A stretch of 34,451 bases of DNA from a virus: positions 1 to 34,451 of IMG/VR virus record IMGVR_UViG_3300036835_000456; one strand, written 5' to 3'. Positions 1 through 4,893 of the stretch are shown one piece after another. Position numbers and translations under genes: made by a program. The notes below the pieces were generated by a model. It worked only from the letters and a program-made list of their open reading frames with translations. It was not told the DNA's origin and made no database searches. How positions within the stretch are numbered: the first letter of the stretch is position 1; each line of letters begins with the position of its first letter.

Positions 1-52
1 ACAACCATACGAACGTCATCAGCGTAAACAGCGTCCGTGTTATCCCCGTCAC
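1..52 (-). CDS. Partial membrane-protein gene cut by window start
   Basis: A GTG codon at 50-52 opens a frame that runs off the window edge. The visible start is MTGITRTLFTLMTFVWL, hydrophobic and compatible with a membrane segment. The GTG overlaps the TGA of the upstream gene in a GTGA arrangement, the coupling seen throughout this genome, and a purine-rich GGAGGGA lies just upstream. It would be the fifth gene of the leftward early operon. Only 17 codons are visible, so function cannot be assigned. Confidence 0.5.
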   Translation of the reverse strand, partial: MTGITRTLFTLMTFVWL

Positions 53-417
53 GTTCCCTCCACCCACGCCAACCAGCTGTCGGCGATCTTCAGCACGTCG
101 GCGCTCTTCAGGTCCGGGCGGCTGGCGCCGAACGCGGCCGCGGCCTTGAGCACGGCCAGTCTGGTAATCCGCTCATCACGATCACTCAGAACTGCGGGAG
201 TTGTGGCTGAGTCGAGCACCTCGAGCTCACGGATGAAGCCCTTGGCGTCGACCTCCAAGCGCACGTGCGCGCCGACGTCGGGCAACTCGAGCGGGTGGAA
301 CTGGGAGACGTTAACCCACGCGCCGCCGATCTTGAGGCCGGTGCGATTGGTGGCCTCGACGACGCCCTCCACCTGTTGCGTCGGGACGCGCCCGTTCATC
401 GCTCGTTCACCGCTCAT
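49..417 (-). CDS. Hypothetical early protein, 122 aa
   Basis: The 122-residue product has a beta-rich N-terminal half (VEGVVEATNRTGLKIGG, then WVNVSQFHPLELPDVGAHV), loosely reminiscent of a small OB-like barrel. The C-terminal half is helical (LAVLKAAAAFGASRPDL, then SADVLKIADSWLAWVEG). I do not recognise the family. An early-operon DNA- or protein-binding role is only inference. Two starts are possible: ATG at 417, which overlaps the upstream gene by 11 bases, or an in-frame ATG at 399 (MNGRVPTQQ). Neither has a clear ribosome binding site. It is the fourth gene of the leftward operon. Confidence 0.75.
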   Translation of the reverse strand: MSGERAMNGRVPTQQVEGVVEATNRTGLKIGGAWVNVSQFHPLELPDVGAHVRLEVDAKGFIRELEVLDSATTPAVLSDRDERITRLAVLKAAAAFGASRPDLKSADVLKIADSWLAWVEGT

Positions 418-511
418 GCTCGTGGCCCATGTTGCGCGCTAGCCAGTACAGCCATACGTAGCCGGCGATGGCTACCAGCACGCCCCCAATGATCACTTTC
501 CGCCTGCTCAT
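407..511 (-). CDS. Micro membrane protein, 34 aa
   Basis: The product is MSRRKVIIGGVLVAIAGYVW followed by LYWLARNMGHEHER. It has a basic N-terminus, one hydrophobic segment of about 20 residues and a charged, His-containing tail, so a single-pass membrane protein is likely. Its ATG overlaps the TGA of the AAWRAG-motif gene upstream (TGATG), implying coupled translation. The same gene pair, an AAWRAG protein followed by a micro membrane protein joined by TGATG, occurs at 3136-3515. No function is known. Small size limits confidence, but the coupling and the repeated arrangement support it. Confidence 0.6.
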   Translation of the reverse strand: MSRRKVIIGGVLVAIAGYVWLYWLARNMGHEHER

Positions 512-786
512 CAGAACGCGACCTCATCGTCATCGAAGGATGGCCGCGGGCGACGGTCGGTGCGGCGCAGCAGGTCCTCGACGCGGCCGTCCTCGAGCAG
601 GCACAGCAGCTCGCGCAGCACGGGGACCAGGTCGACGAGTCGGGCGCTGTCCTGCAGCGCGGCACGGCCGCCGGCACGCCAGGCGGCGCCCCACACGGCG
701 GCCATGTCTTCCGACTCGCGCGGGTGGTGGTGCTTCCAGGCGAAAAACTGGCCGGCGGCACTGGTGAGCTGGAGCGGGGCTGGCAT
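511..786 (-). CDS. AAWRAG-motif early protein, copy 1 (91 aa)
   Basis: Residues 12-39 hold FFAWK, a HP-x-E-x-ED stretch and AVWGAAWRAG. These are shared almost unchanged with the protein at 3136-3414, so the two are paralogues on opposite arms of the early region. The middle (LVDLVPVLRELLCLLEDG) is predicted helical. The C-terminus is charged (RRTDRRPRP, FDDDEVAF). A good ribosome binding site (GGGAGGA) precedes the ATG, and the gene starts 3 bases after the SWIM gene ends. A micro membrane protein follows, joined by TGATG. No enzymatic motif is visible. An adaptor or host-takeover role would be a guess. Confidence 0.8.
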   Translation of the reverse strand: MPAPLQLTSAAGQFFAWKHHHPRESEDMAAVWGAAWRAGGRAALQDSARLVDLVPVLRELLCLLEDGRVEDLLRRTDRRPRPSFDDDEVAF

Positions 787-789
787 GCC

Positions 790-1377
790 TCAGTCCTCCC
801 GCTCGGTGCGTGGCACGAACGAGTGCGCGCCCGTGTGGTAGGCCGGCTTGGCACACACGCGCTTACGATCTGGCGTATACGCCGTGCACAACGGGCCGCA
901 TAGCGGCTCGACATCCTCGTCCGACTCACCGACGTGGTTGGTGACGTAAGGCGCTGGCCCACCGAGGATACGGGCGAGCGGCGCATCGTCCTCGAAGCGC
1001 TTGAAGATGTCGTCGTACTTCGCCGCGGTTTTCTCAGACTCAGACTGCTCGGCGACCAGGTCGCAATGCAGACGCACCGCGAGTTGGTGCTTGCAGTCGT
1101 GGCGACGGGCGTCGTAGCAGGTGCAGCTGGTGCGGGTGGTGAAGTAGACCTCGTCGGAGTCGGCGCTCGAGCGGATGCCGTACGCCTTGCGGCCGTCGCG
1201 TGTGCGGCACTTGAGCCACTGGCCGGCGTCGGTGGCGATGGCGACGGCCTTGGCGCCGCGCGGGTCGGATGCGGGGAGAAGTATGGTGCTCACGGTTGAT
1301 GCCCTCTGTAGCAGGGTGTTGACCTCGAGCAGGTCGGCGCCTCTAACGCTGGCCTGCTCTCTTTGTGTCACGTTCAT
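790..1377 (-). CDS. SWIM-type zinc-finger protein
   Basis: Residues 85-97 read CTCYDARRHDCKH, the CxC...CxH pattern of SWIM zinc fingers, which mediate DNA or protein binding. A second ligand cluster follows near the C-terminus (C160, C164, C175, H181, H185, around CAKPAYHTGAHSF). Residues 98-140 between them are charged and helical. It is the first gene of the leftward early operon. The longest frame starts at ATG 1375-1377, but the promoter -10 TATACT (1378-1383) abuts that ATG. The in-frame GTG at 1369-1371, six bases downstream of the -10, is therefore the likelier start of a leaderless mRNA (193 aa). A DNA-linked early role is inferred. Confidence 0.85.
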   Translation of the reverse strand: MNVTQREQASVRGADLLEVNTLLQRASTVSTILLPASDPRGAKAVAIATDAGQWLKCRTRDGRKAYGIRSSADSDEVYFTTRTSCTCYDARRHDCKHQLAVRLHCDLVAEQSESEKTAAKYDDIFKRFEDDAPLARILGGPAPYVTNHVGESDEDVEPLCGPLCTAYTPDRKRVCAKPAYHTGAHSFVPRTERED

Positions 1378-1406
1378 AGTATATTGAACGCGCTACTATT
1401 ACGCAA
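1378..1406 (-). promoter_or_regulatory. Leftward early promoter, leaderless type
   Basis: On the minus strand TTGCGT (1406-1401) and TATACT (1383-1378) are separated by exactly 17 bases. Six bases after TATACT comes GTG (1371-1369), in frame with the SWIM gene. This spacing places the transcription start at or next to the start codon, as in leaderless genes. The promoter shares the same 37 bases with the rightward repressor promoter. Confidence 0.7.
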
Positions 1407-1414
1407 CATATAAT
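1384..1414 (+). promoter_or_regulatory. Repressor promoter, leaderless type
   Basis: TATAAT at 1409-1414 is followed by six bases and then the ATG of the XRE gene at 1421, so the mRNA is probably leaderless. The best -35 is TTGAAC at 1384-1389 with a long 19-base spacer. It interlocks with the leftward promoter: each -35 sits beside the other promoter's -10. RNA polymerase bound to one should exclude the other, as in a lysis-lysogeny switch. Confidence 0.7.
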
Positions 1415-1420
1415 GGGCGT

Positions 1421-1654
1421 ATGCTGAACACTGCCGAGACGCAATTCGCACGGACGCTGGCCGTCCGAGTTCGCACGCTGCGCCTCTATCACGCTCTGAC
1501 CCAACAGGACCTCGCGAGACTCGCCGGTGTGAGCCGCACGGCCGTCCACCACATCGAGCACGGCACGCACCTGCCGCGCCCGAGCACCCTGCGCCAGCTG
1601 GCGCGTGCACTGCATGTCAACGTCACCAGACTCACCACCGACGAGGGCGAGTAA
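1421..1654 (+). CDS. XRE/Cro-CI family helix-turn-helix repressor
   Basis: The 77-residue protein is a single helix-turn-helix domain. LTQQDLARLAGVSRTAVHHI gives the two helices of the HTH_3 (Cro/C1) fold, followed by the typical EHGTHLPRPSTLRQLARAL. There is no C-terminal dimerisation or LexA-type cleavage domain, so it resembles a minimal Cro- or Xre-like regulator. It lies alone on the plus strand opposite the leftward operon, with overlapping promoters. It most probably binds that region and controls both directions. ATG 1421 is supported by TATAAT six bases upstream. Confidence 0.92.
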   Translation: MLNTAETQFARTLAVRVRTLRLYHALTQQDLARLAGVSRTAVHHIEHGTHLPRPSTLRQLARALHVNVTRLTTDEGE

Positions 1655-1663
1655 AAAAGAGAG

Positions 1664-1693
1664 GCCCCGCGCCGCGTGTCGCTCGGCCGGGGC
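1664..1693 (+). terminator. GC-rich hairpin after the repressor gene
   Basis: GCCCCG (1664-1669) pairs with CGGGGC (1688-1693), and GCCG (1671-1674) pairs with CGGC (1684-1687), giving a 10-bp stem with one bulged base and a 9-base loop. No T-run follows, so it may slow polymerase, protect the 3' end of the repressor mRNA or act with a factor rather than terminate alone. Confidence 0.4.
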
Positions 1694-1731
1694 AGTGGCA
1701 GATCCAACAGTGTGAAAGGACTGAACCTGCA

Positions 1732-2445
1732 ATGACGAGTGTAACTCGGCTACCAACGAGTGCCACGCCTGATGTCGATTTGTCGAGTTATCCGCTGCCC
1801 GTCCAGGAAGCATTCCGCCGTCTCTTGCTGCCTGGTCTGGCCGACGAGATCATCCTGGACGGCGAAGGTTCGTTCGCGGCTTTGTACGAGCGCGTCAGCG
1901 ACCCTCGTCTCGAGCAGGGTTACTCACTAGACCACCAGCGACTGGACGGCTTGGTCGAGGCGCATAGCAACGGCTGGCGTGTCCGCCGCGGCGACGTCTT
2001 CCGCGAGACCCACTCTGGTGAAGACATCTACGAGCGCCCGCTGCTGAGCATCCTGCGCGAACGTGCACGCCACGGCTTGGTCCAGGCTGTGGTTTACCCA
2101 CGCGATGATCGGTTCGCGCGTGACGCGGCGTGGCTCGAGCTCGTGATCCGCGAGCACTGGCACTTCCAGGTCGAGGTTCGCGTTGTGGGCTCGGGCGATG
2201 ACTTCACCGACGACTCGCCGCTCGGCTACCTGCTCCGCGCGGCCAAGGGCTACAAGTCCAAGCAGGTGTGCTGGGCCGACGTCTTCAAAGCCGCCGGGCC
2301 ATACGCGTGCTACAGAACGCCTGTTCTACTATCCTTAGAGCGTGGGGGTGGCACGTGGGTGGCAGATCGTACGGTTGCCAGCGCGGAGCGGACAAATTTC
2401 AAATGTGTCCGCACTTGTCCTCCCGGAGCCCATGCCGGTGGCTGA
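1732..2445 (+). CDS. Serine recombinase catalytic domain, truncated
   Basis: Residues 47-170 match the resolvase/invertase catalytic domain. They show YERVS with the nucleophile Ser56 and Arg54, then SLDHQ, then a THSGEDIYERP segment, then DRFAR with Arg127 and Arg130. Phage large serine integrases continue for a further 250-400 residues with recombinase and zinc-ribbon domains, which are absent here. From about residue 190 the frame runs through what looks like regulatory DNA (2314-2420), so the last 45-50 residues may be read-through. A 45-residue N-terminal extension is also unusual. GAAAGGA lies 11 bases before the ATG. It may be a decayed integrase or a minimal recombinase needing another DNA-binding subunit. 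Confidence 0.8.
   Translation: MTSVTRLPTSATPDVDLSSYPLPVQEAFRRLLLPGLADEIILDGEGSFAALYERVSDPRLEQGYSLDHQRLDGLVEAHSNGWRVRRGDVFRETHSGEDIYERPLLSILRERARHGLVQAVVYPRDDRFARDAAWLELVIREHWHFQVEVRVVGSGDDFTDDSPLGYLLRAAKGYKSKQVCWADVFKAAGPYACYRTPVLLSLERGGGTWVADRTVASAERTNFKCVRTCPPGAHAGG
2314..2332 (+). promoter_or_regulatory. LexA-box-like palindrome over a -10 element
   Basis: AGAACGCCTGTTCT (2314-2327) is a perfect 5-bp inverted repeat with a 4-base centre. It matches the GAAC-N4-GTTC core of the Gram-positive SOS box. TACTAT at 2327-2332, a reasonable -10, touches its right edge. No good -35 is seen. It lies inside the 3' end of the recombinase frame, about 100 bases upstream of the next gene. An eight-base core could occur once in a window this size by chance. 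Confidence 0.35.
2375..2412 (+). promoter_or_regulatory. Candidate promoter with 25-bp palindromic operator
   Basis: Positions 2388-2412 form a palindrome with 11 of 12 base pairs matching around a central C at 2400. The outer arms are GCGGACA and TGTCCGC and the inner arms are ATTT and AAAT. TTGCCA (2375-2380), an 18-base spacer and TCAAAT (2399-2404) form a possible promoter whose -10 lies inside the palindrome, so a bound protein would block it. The ATG of the next gene is at 2432 with GGAG upstream. A further TTGTCC half-site is at 2415-2420. A palindrome of the same GGACA-N11-TGTCC geometry lies at 2896-2916. Confidence 0.55.
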
Positions 2446-2893
2446 CGATGAACAGCAGCTACCCATGTTCCTGCACAACAGCCAGGATCCCGGACGGGAT
2501 CTGCTCGTTCACGTGGTGGATGTCCAGGCAGAGGCGATACGCAACCTGACCGGGCTGCTGCAACTCGCGGGCCTGCTGAAGGAACAGGACAATGGCCACA
2601 AGCCGGCCTCGGCACCACCCCAGCCGCTTGGCAAAAAGATCCATCGTCCCCAGAACAAGGCGCTACGTGAATGGCATACATTCCGCGCCCACTTCCAGCA
2701 TCTCGAGCACATCGTGCGGCGCGACCATCAGCTCGAGCCCGACGACGAGGTGACCAGGGAAATGCTGTACGCCGCGGGTGGGCCGCCGCCGAAGACCATG
2801 ACGCGGCACCAGGAATTCCACGGTCTGAAGTCCGAGCAGTGGCCGCCCTCAACCTGGCCGGAGGAGGCCCCGTCGAGGCCTGAAACGCCCTGA
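2432..2893 (+). CDS. Hypothetical early protein between two operators, 153 aa
   Basis: The family is not recognised. Residues 25-50 (LLVHVVDVQAEAIRNLTGLL) are amphipathic and helical. Residues 60-115 are basic and rich in His and Arg (LGKKIHRPQNKALREWHTF, then HLEHIVRRDHQLEP). The C-terminus is Pro/Glu-rich. It is the first gene of the rightward early operon. It is bracketed by the palindromes at 2388-2412 and 2896-2916, which suggests tight repression. The frame is open back to 2342, but ATG 2432 is preferred because GGAG (2425-2428) precedes it and it lies just beyond the promoter candidate. A nucleic-acid-binding role is possible but unproven. Confidence 0.75.
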   Translation: MPVADDEQQLPMFLHNSQDPGRDLLVHVVDVQAEAIRNLTGLLQLAGLLKEQDNGHKPASAPPQPLGKKIHRPQNKALREWHTFRAHFQHLEHIVRRDHQLEPDDEVTREMLYAAGGPPPKTMTRHQEFHGLKSEQWPPSTWPEEAPSRPETP

Positions 2894-2895
2894 CA

Positions 2896-2916
2896 GGACA
2901 AAAAATATGTTTGTCC
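2896..2916. promoter_or_regulatory. Palindromic operator-like site GGACA-N11-TGTCC
   Basis: GGACAAA (2896-2902) and TTTGTCC (2910-2916) form a perfect 7-bp inverted repeat around an AT-rich 7-base centre. Length and outer arms match the 2390-2410 palindrome exactly. It begins 3 bases after the stop of the 2432-2893 gene and ends 46 bases before the ribbon-helix-helix-like gene. It could be an operator for that protein. A hairpin in RNA is possible, but no T-run follows. The nearby CCCGG (2915-2919) and CCGGG (2929-2933) could form a second weak stem. Confidence 0.5.
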
Positions 2917-2962
2917 CGGTGTGTCGCGCCGGGGGGCTTGATGCCGATGCAAGCTACGGAAC

Positions 2963-3139
2963 ATGCGCATGCAGGTGGAGGTGCGACGCGAGGATGAGGA
3001 CCCGCTGCGCACGCTGGCATTCAAAGAGCATCGGTCCGTTCGTGAGCAGGCCAGTTTTCTGTTGCACCTCAGAATTCAGGAGGAGCTAGCCCGACTCAAC
3101 CTGAGACCGGAGCCGGCGGCCGAGGCTTTATCAGCGTGA
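2963..3139 (+). CDS. Small ribbon-helix-helix-like protein, 58 aa
   Basis: The product begins MRMQVEVRREDEDPLRTLAF and continues KEHRSVREQASFLLHLRIQ, then EELARLNLRPEPAAEALSA. The short basic beta strand, two helices and the HRSVREQASFLL turn fit the ribbon-helix-helix (Arc/MetJ-like) fold, in which dimers bind palindromic operators. It starts at ATG 2963 or ATG 2969 and its TGA overlaps the GTG of the next gene. It sits 46 bases downstream of the 2896-2916 palindrome, so autoregulation is plausible. Its small size explains why an automatic caller could miss it. The fold assignment is by eye. Confidence 0.65.
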   Translation: MRMQVEVRREDEDPLRTLAFKEHRSVREQASFLLHLRIQEELARLNLRPEPAAEALSA

Positions 3140-3414
3140 GCGCGATGGTCGAGGCCGATCCCCGCGGTCGGTTCTTTGCCTGGAAGCGCTCGCATCCGCA
3201 CGAGGCCGAGGACCCGAGCGCGGTGTGGGCCGCGGCATGGCGAGCCGGCAGCTGGGACGCCATCCGTCGCAACGCCAACCTCGGGCTGAACCTGAGCCAG
3301 ATCGTGCAGCGGCTCGAGGAGTTGGCTCACCTGTATGCCGATGTTGAGGTCGACCGCCACGTGGAGGACGAGTACGAGCGCGGGTCAGCGTACTGGCGGG
3401 GCGAGTCGTCGTGA
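3136..3414 (+). CDS. AAWRAG-motif early protein, copy 2 (92 aa)
   Basis: This is a paralogue of the leftward-arm protein at 511-786. Residues 11-38 contain RFFAWK, HPHEAED and AVWAAAWRAG. The C-terminal half diverges completely (LSQIVQRLEELAHLYADVEV, helical, then a charged tail). The GTG start overlaps the preceding TGA, and the stop overlaps the ATG of a micro membrane protein, the same pairing as on the other arm. Conservation of only the N-terminal 30 residues suggests they form the functional interface and that the variable tail sets specificity. Function is unknown. Confidence 0.82.
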   Translation: MSAMVEADPRGRFFAWKRSHPHEAEDPSAVWAAAWRAGSWDAIRRNANLGLNLSQIVQRLEELAHLYADVEVDRHVEDEYERGSAYWRGESS

Positions 3415-3515
3415 TGTTCGAGCTGCCGTGGTGGGCGTGGCTGCTGGCGGGCTGGCTGCTGGCGAGCGTGTGCCTCACCCTGGCGCTGTCGCGCTGGTTC
3501 CGGTACCTCCGATGA
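3414..3515 (+). CDS. Micro membrane protein, 33 aa
   Basis: The product is MFELPWWAWLLAGWLLASVC then LTLALSRWFRYLR. It is one Trp- and Leu-rich membrane segment with a basic C-terminus, so a cytoplasmic tail is likely. Its ATG overlaps the TGA of the AAWRAG copy 2 gene and its own TGA overlaps the ATG of the nuclease gene. It is unrelated in sequence to the micro protein at 407-511 but occupies the same place in the cassette. Confidence 0.6.
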   Translation: MFELPWWAWLLAGWLLASVCLTLALSRWFRYLR

Positions 3516-3967
3516 GCATCGCGATCCGCGGTCTGTCGTTTCCCGCGACGCGCGCCCAGGCATACCGCGTGGCGCCGCGCGGGCCGTACTTCACCCGTCA
3601 TCGCCTGCTGCTGCTCGAGGGCGCCGGCGAAGAGGAGCTCACCCGCTCCGTCAAGGCGTGCGCGAAGTACTACGGCTGGAACGGGGTGCACACCCGCGAC
3701 AGCGACGGCGTGATGGAGAGCGTCCACCTCGAGCGGCTGGACGGGTTCACCGAAGCCAAGGGCGCGCCCGACTGGTTGTTCTGGCACGAGGAGCTGGGCC
3801 AGCACTTCTGGGCGGAGCTCAAGGGCGCAACCGGACACCTGAGCGCCTATCAGAAGCGCGAGATCCCATCCATGCGCAAGGGCGGCGCCGTCGTCTTCGT
3901 CTGGTACCCGCGCGACGCGGTGACCATCGAGCGCGTCTTTCAGTACGGATTGGAGGACCACGCGTAA
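3512..3967 (+). CDS. VRR-NUC family endonuclease
   Basis: The 151-aa protein has the PD-(D/E)xK nuclease core of VRR-NUC domains: GAPD at residues 84-87 (Asp87), AELK at 101-104 (Glu102, Lys104) and the trailing HLSAYQ at 109-114, where Gln114 is the typical fifth motif. Phage members are small stand-alone enzymes thought to act on branched or nicked DNA during replication and recombination. A Holliday-junction or flap-type activity is therefore inferred. The ATG overlaps the preceding TGA (ATGA), which decides the start even though the frame is open to 3335. The stop TAA overlaps the next ATG. A RecT annealase lies downstream in the same operon. Confidence 0.85.
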   Translation: MSIAIRGLSFPATRAQAYRVAPRGPYFTRHRLLLLEGAGEEELTRSVKACAKYYGWNGVHTRDSDGVMESVHLERLDGFTEAKGAPDWLFWHEELGQHFWAELKGATGHLSAYQKREIPSMRKGGAVVFVWYPRDAVTIERVFQYGLEDHA

Positions 3968-4407
3968 TGCGCGTTACCCGCGTCAGTGTGGCGCTCGAGC
4001 AGCGCCTCGGCGACAACGACTACGGCTCCGAACGGGCCCAGGTGGAATATTCCGCCGAACTGGGCGCCGACGACGACGTCATCGATTGCACCACCGAGCT
4101 GCTCAAACTCGCGCGCGCCCACCTCTTCCATGACCTGAGCAACTCGCGCACGCTGGCCATTCGCCGCAAAGCGAACCCGCCGGCGCGGTTGTGTGCGGAG
4201 TGCAAGCAGCCGCTCGGCGACGAAGACGACTATCGCCACCCGGCGTGCGAGGAGGCGATGCTCGAGCGGCGCAAGCAGCAGGAGGAGGAGCGCCGCGCGA
4301 AGTACGAGACCGACCGCAAAGAGCGCGAGGCAGAGTACCAGCGCCAGCGCGAGCTCGCGGGTGTCGGCGCCGCGACCGATGACGACGACGAGGACGAGCC
4401 GTTGTGA
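3967..4407 (+). CDS. Early protein with zinc knuckle and coiled coil, 146 aa
   Basis: The N-terminal 55 residues (VSVALEQRLGDNDYGSERAQ, then VEYSAEL) resemble a widespread uncharacterised phage domain with a beta-strand, 'NLGDY'-type turn and helix. Residues 76-94 give C76-x2-C79-x11-H91-x2-C94, a probable zinc knuckle. Residues 97-133 form a highly charged coiled coil rich in Glu, Arg and Gln. The tail is acidic (DDDDEDEPL), typical of SSB-like interaction tails. TAATG joins it to the nuclease upstream and GTGA to the next gene. A role in replication or recombination is inferred from position. Confidence 0.75.
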   Translation: MRVTRVSVALEQRLGDNDYGSERAQVEYSAELGADDDVIDCTTELLKLARAHLFHDLSNSRTLAIRRKANPPARLCAECKQPLGDEDDYRHPACEEAMLERRKQQEEERRAKYETDRKEREAEYQRQRELAGVGAATDDDDEDEPL

Positions 4408-4607
4408 GCGACGACGTGGACCTGGTGGAGGAGACGAACGCACGCCTGCTCTTGGGGGTACCCGAGTTGTGCCAGCAGTTCGGCTGCCGGCAGCCGGTCC
4501 AGACGTGGTGTCCCCTTTGTCGTGCGTTCTTCTGCGACGAGCACGACGAGCTGTACCCCGTGAGAAAGCACGACTGCCTACGCGGACGGGCCGAGGTAAG
4601 CGGGTGA
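4404..4607 (+). CDS. AN1-like zinc-finger protein, 67 aa
   Basis: Eight metal ligands are spaced C23-x4-C28-x7-C36-x2-C39-x4-C44-x2-H47-x8-H56-x-C58 (around TWCPLCRAFFCDEHDEL). This is the cross-brace ligand pattern of AN1 zinc fingers, which are common in eukaryotes and archaea. The domain fills almost the whole protein. GTG overlaps the preceding stop, and the next GTG overlaps its own TGA. In this setting it could be a protein-protein adaptor. The AN1 assignment rests on ligand spacing, and H47-H56 is slightly longer than the usual spacing. Confidence 0.72.
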   Translation: MSDDVDLVEETNARLLLGVPELCQQFGCRQPVQTWCPLCRAFFCDEHDELYPVRKHDCLRGRAEVSG

Positions 4608-4690
4608 GCGACGACCAGCTCCGCATCGTGCTGCCGTTCGGCTTCCTGCTCGTGCTGATCCTGATCTTTGCCCTGCGGAGTGCGGGCTAG
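4604..4690 (+). CDS. Micro membrane protein, 28 aa
   Basis: The product is MSDDQLRIVLPFGFLLVLIL then IFALRSAG: a short acidic head, one 18-residue hydrophobic helix and a basic end. It starts with GTG overlapping the upstream TGA, and its TAG overlaps the downstream GTG (TAGTG). The coupling on both sides supports it as a real gene. Function is unknown. Confidence 0.5.
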   Translation: MSDDQLRIVLPFGFLLVLILIFALRSAG

Positions 4691-4893
4691 TGGCTCGGGC
4701 GCGTGAGCAAGTCCGTCGCGGACCCGTGCGCTGCAAGCTGGGTGGGCCGGCGCCGTGCATTGATGACCTGTGCCACGGCGTCGACGTCACCATGTGCGGC
4801 CTGCACTACGGCTTCGACCTGTGCGACCACGGCAACGATCCGGAGCTGTGCGACGAATACCCGTGCGACGTCGAGCGCGAGGACGACTTCTGA
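4690..4893 (+). CDS. Cysteine-rich early protein, 67 aa
   Basis: The protein contains seven Cys and several His in 45 residues (RCKLGGPAPCIDDLC, then MCGLHYGFDLCDHGNDPELC, then EYPC). This suggests two zinc sites or knuckles. The N-terminus is basic (MARAREQVRRGPVRC) and the C-terminus acidic. GTG overlaps the preceding TAG. TGATG joins it to the Rpf-like gene. No family is recognised. Confidence 0.7.
   Translation: MARAREQVRRGPVRCKLGGPAPCIDDLCHGVDVTMCGLHYGFDLCDHGNDPELCDEYPCDVEREDDF

Noticed and set aside
2310-2445. Integrase attachment site in the AT-richer recombinase end
   Set aside because: The palindromes here resemble operators, no duplicate core that would mark attL and attR is visible in the window, and the host sequence is not available.
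2907-3089. 60-codon plus-strand frame starting MFVPVCRAGG
   Set aside because: It overlaps the 58-aa ribbon-helix-helix-like gene in another frame, begins within the palindrome and shows no fold or coupling.
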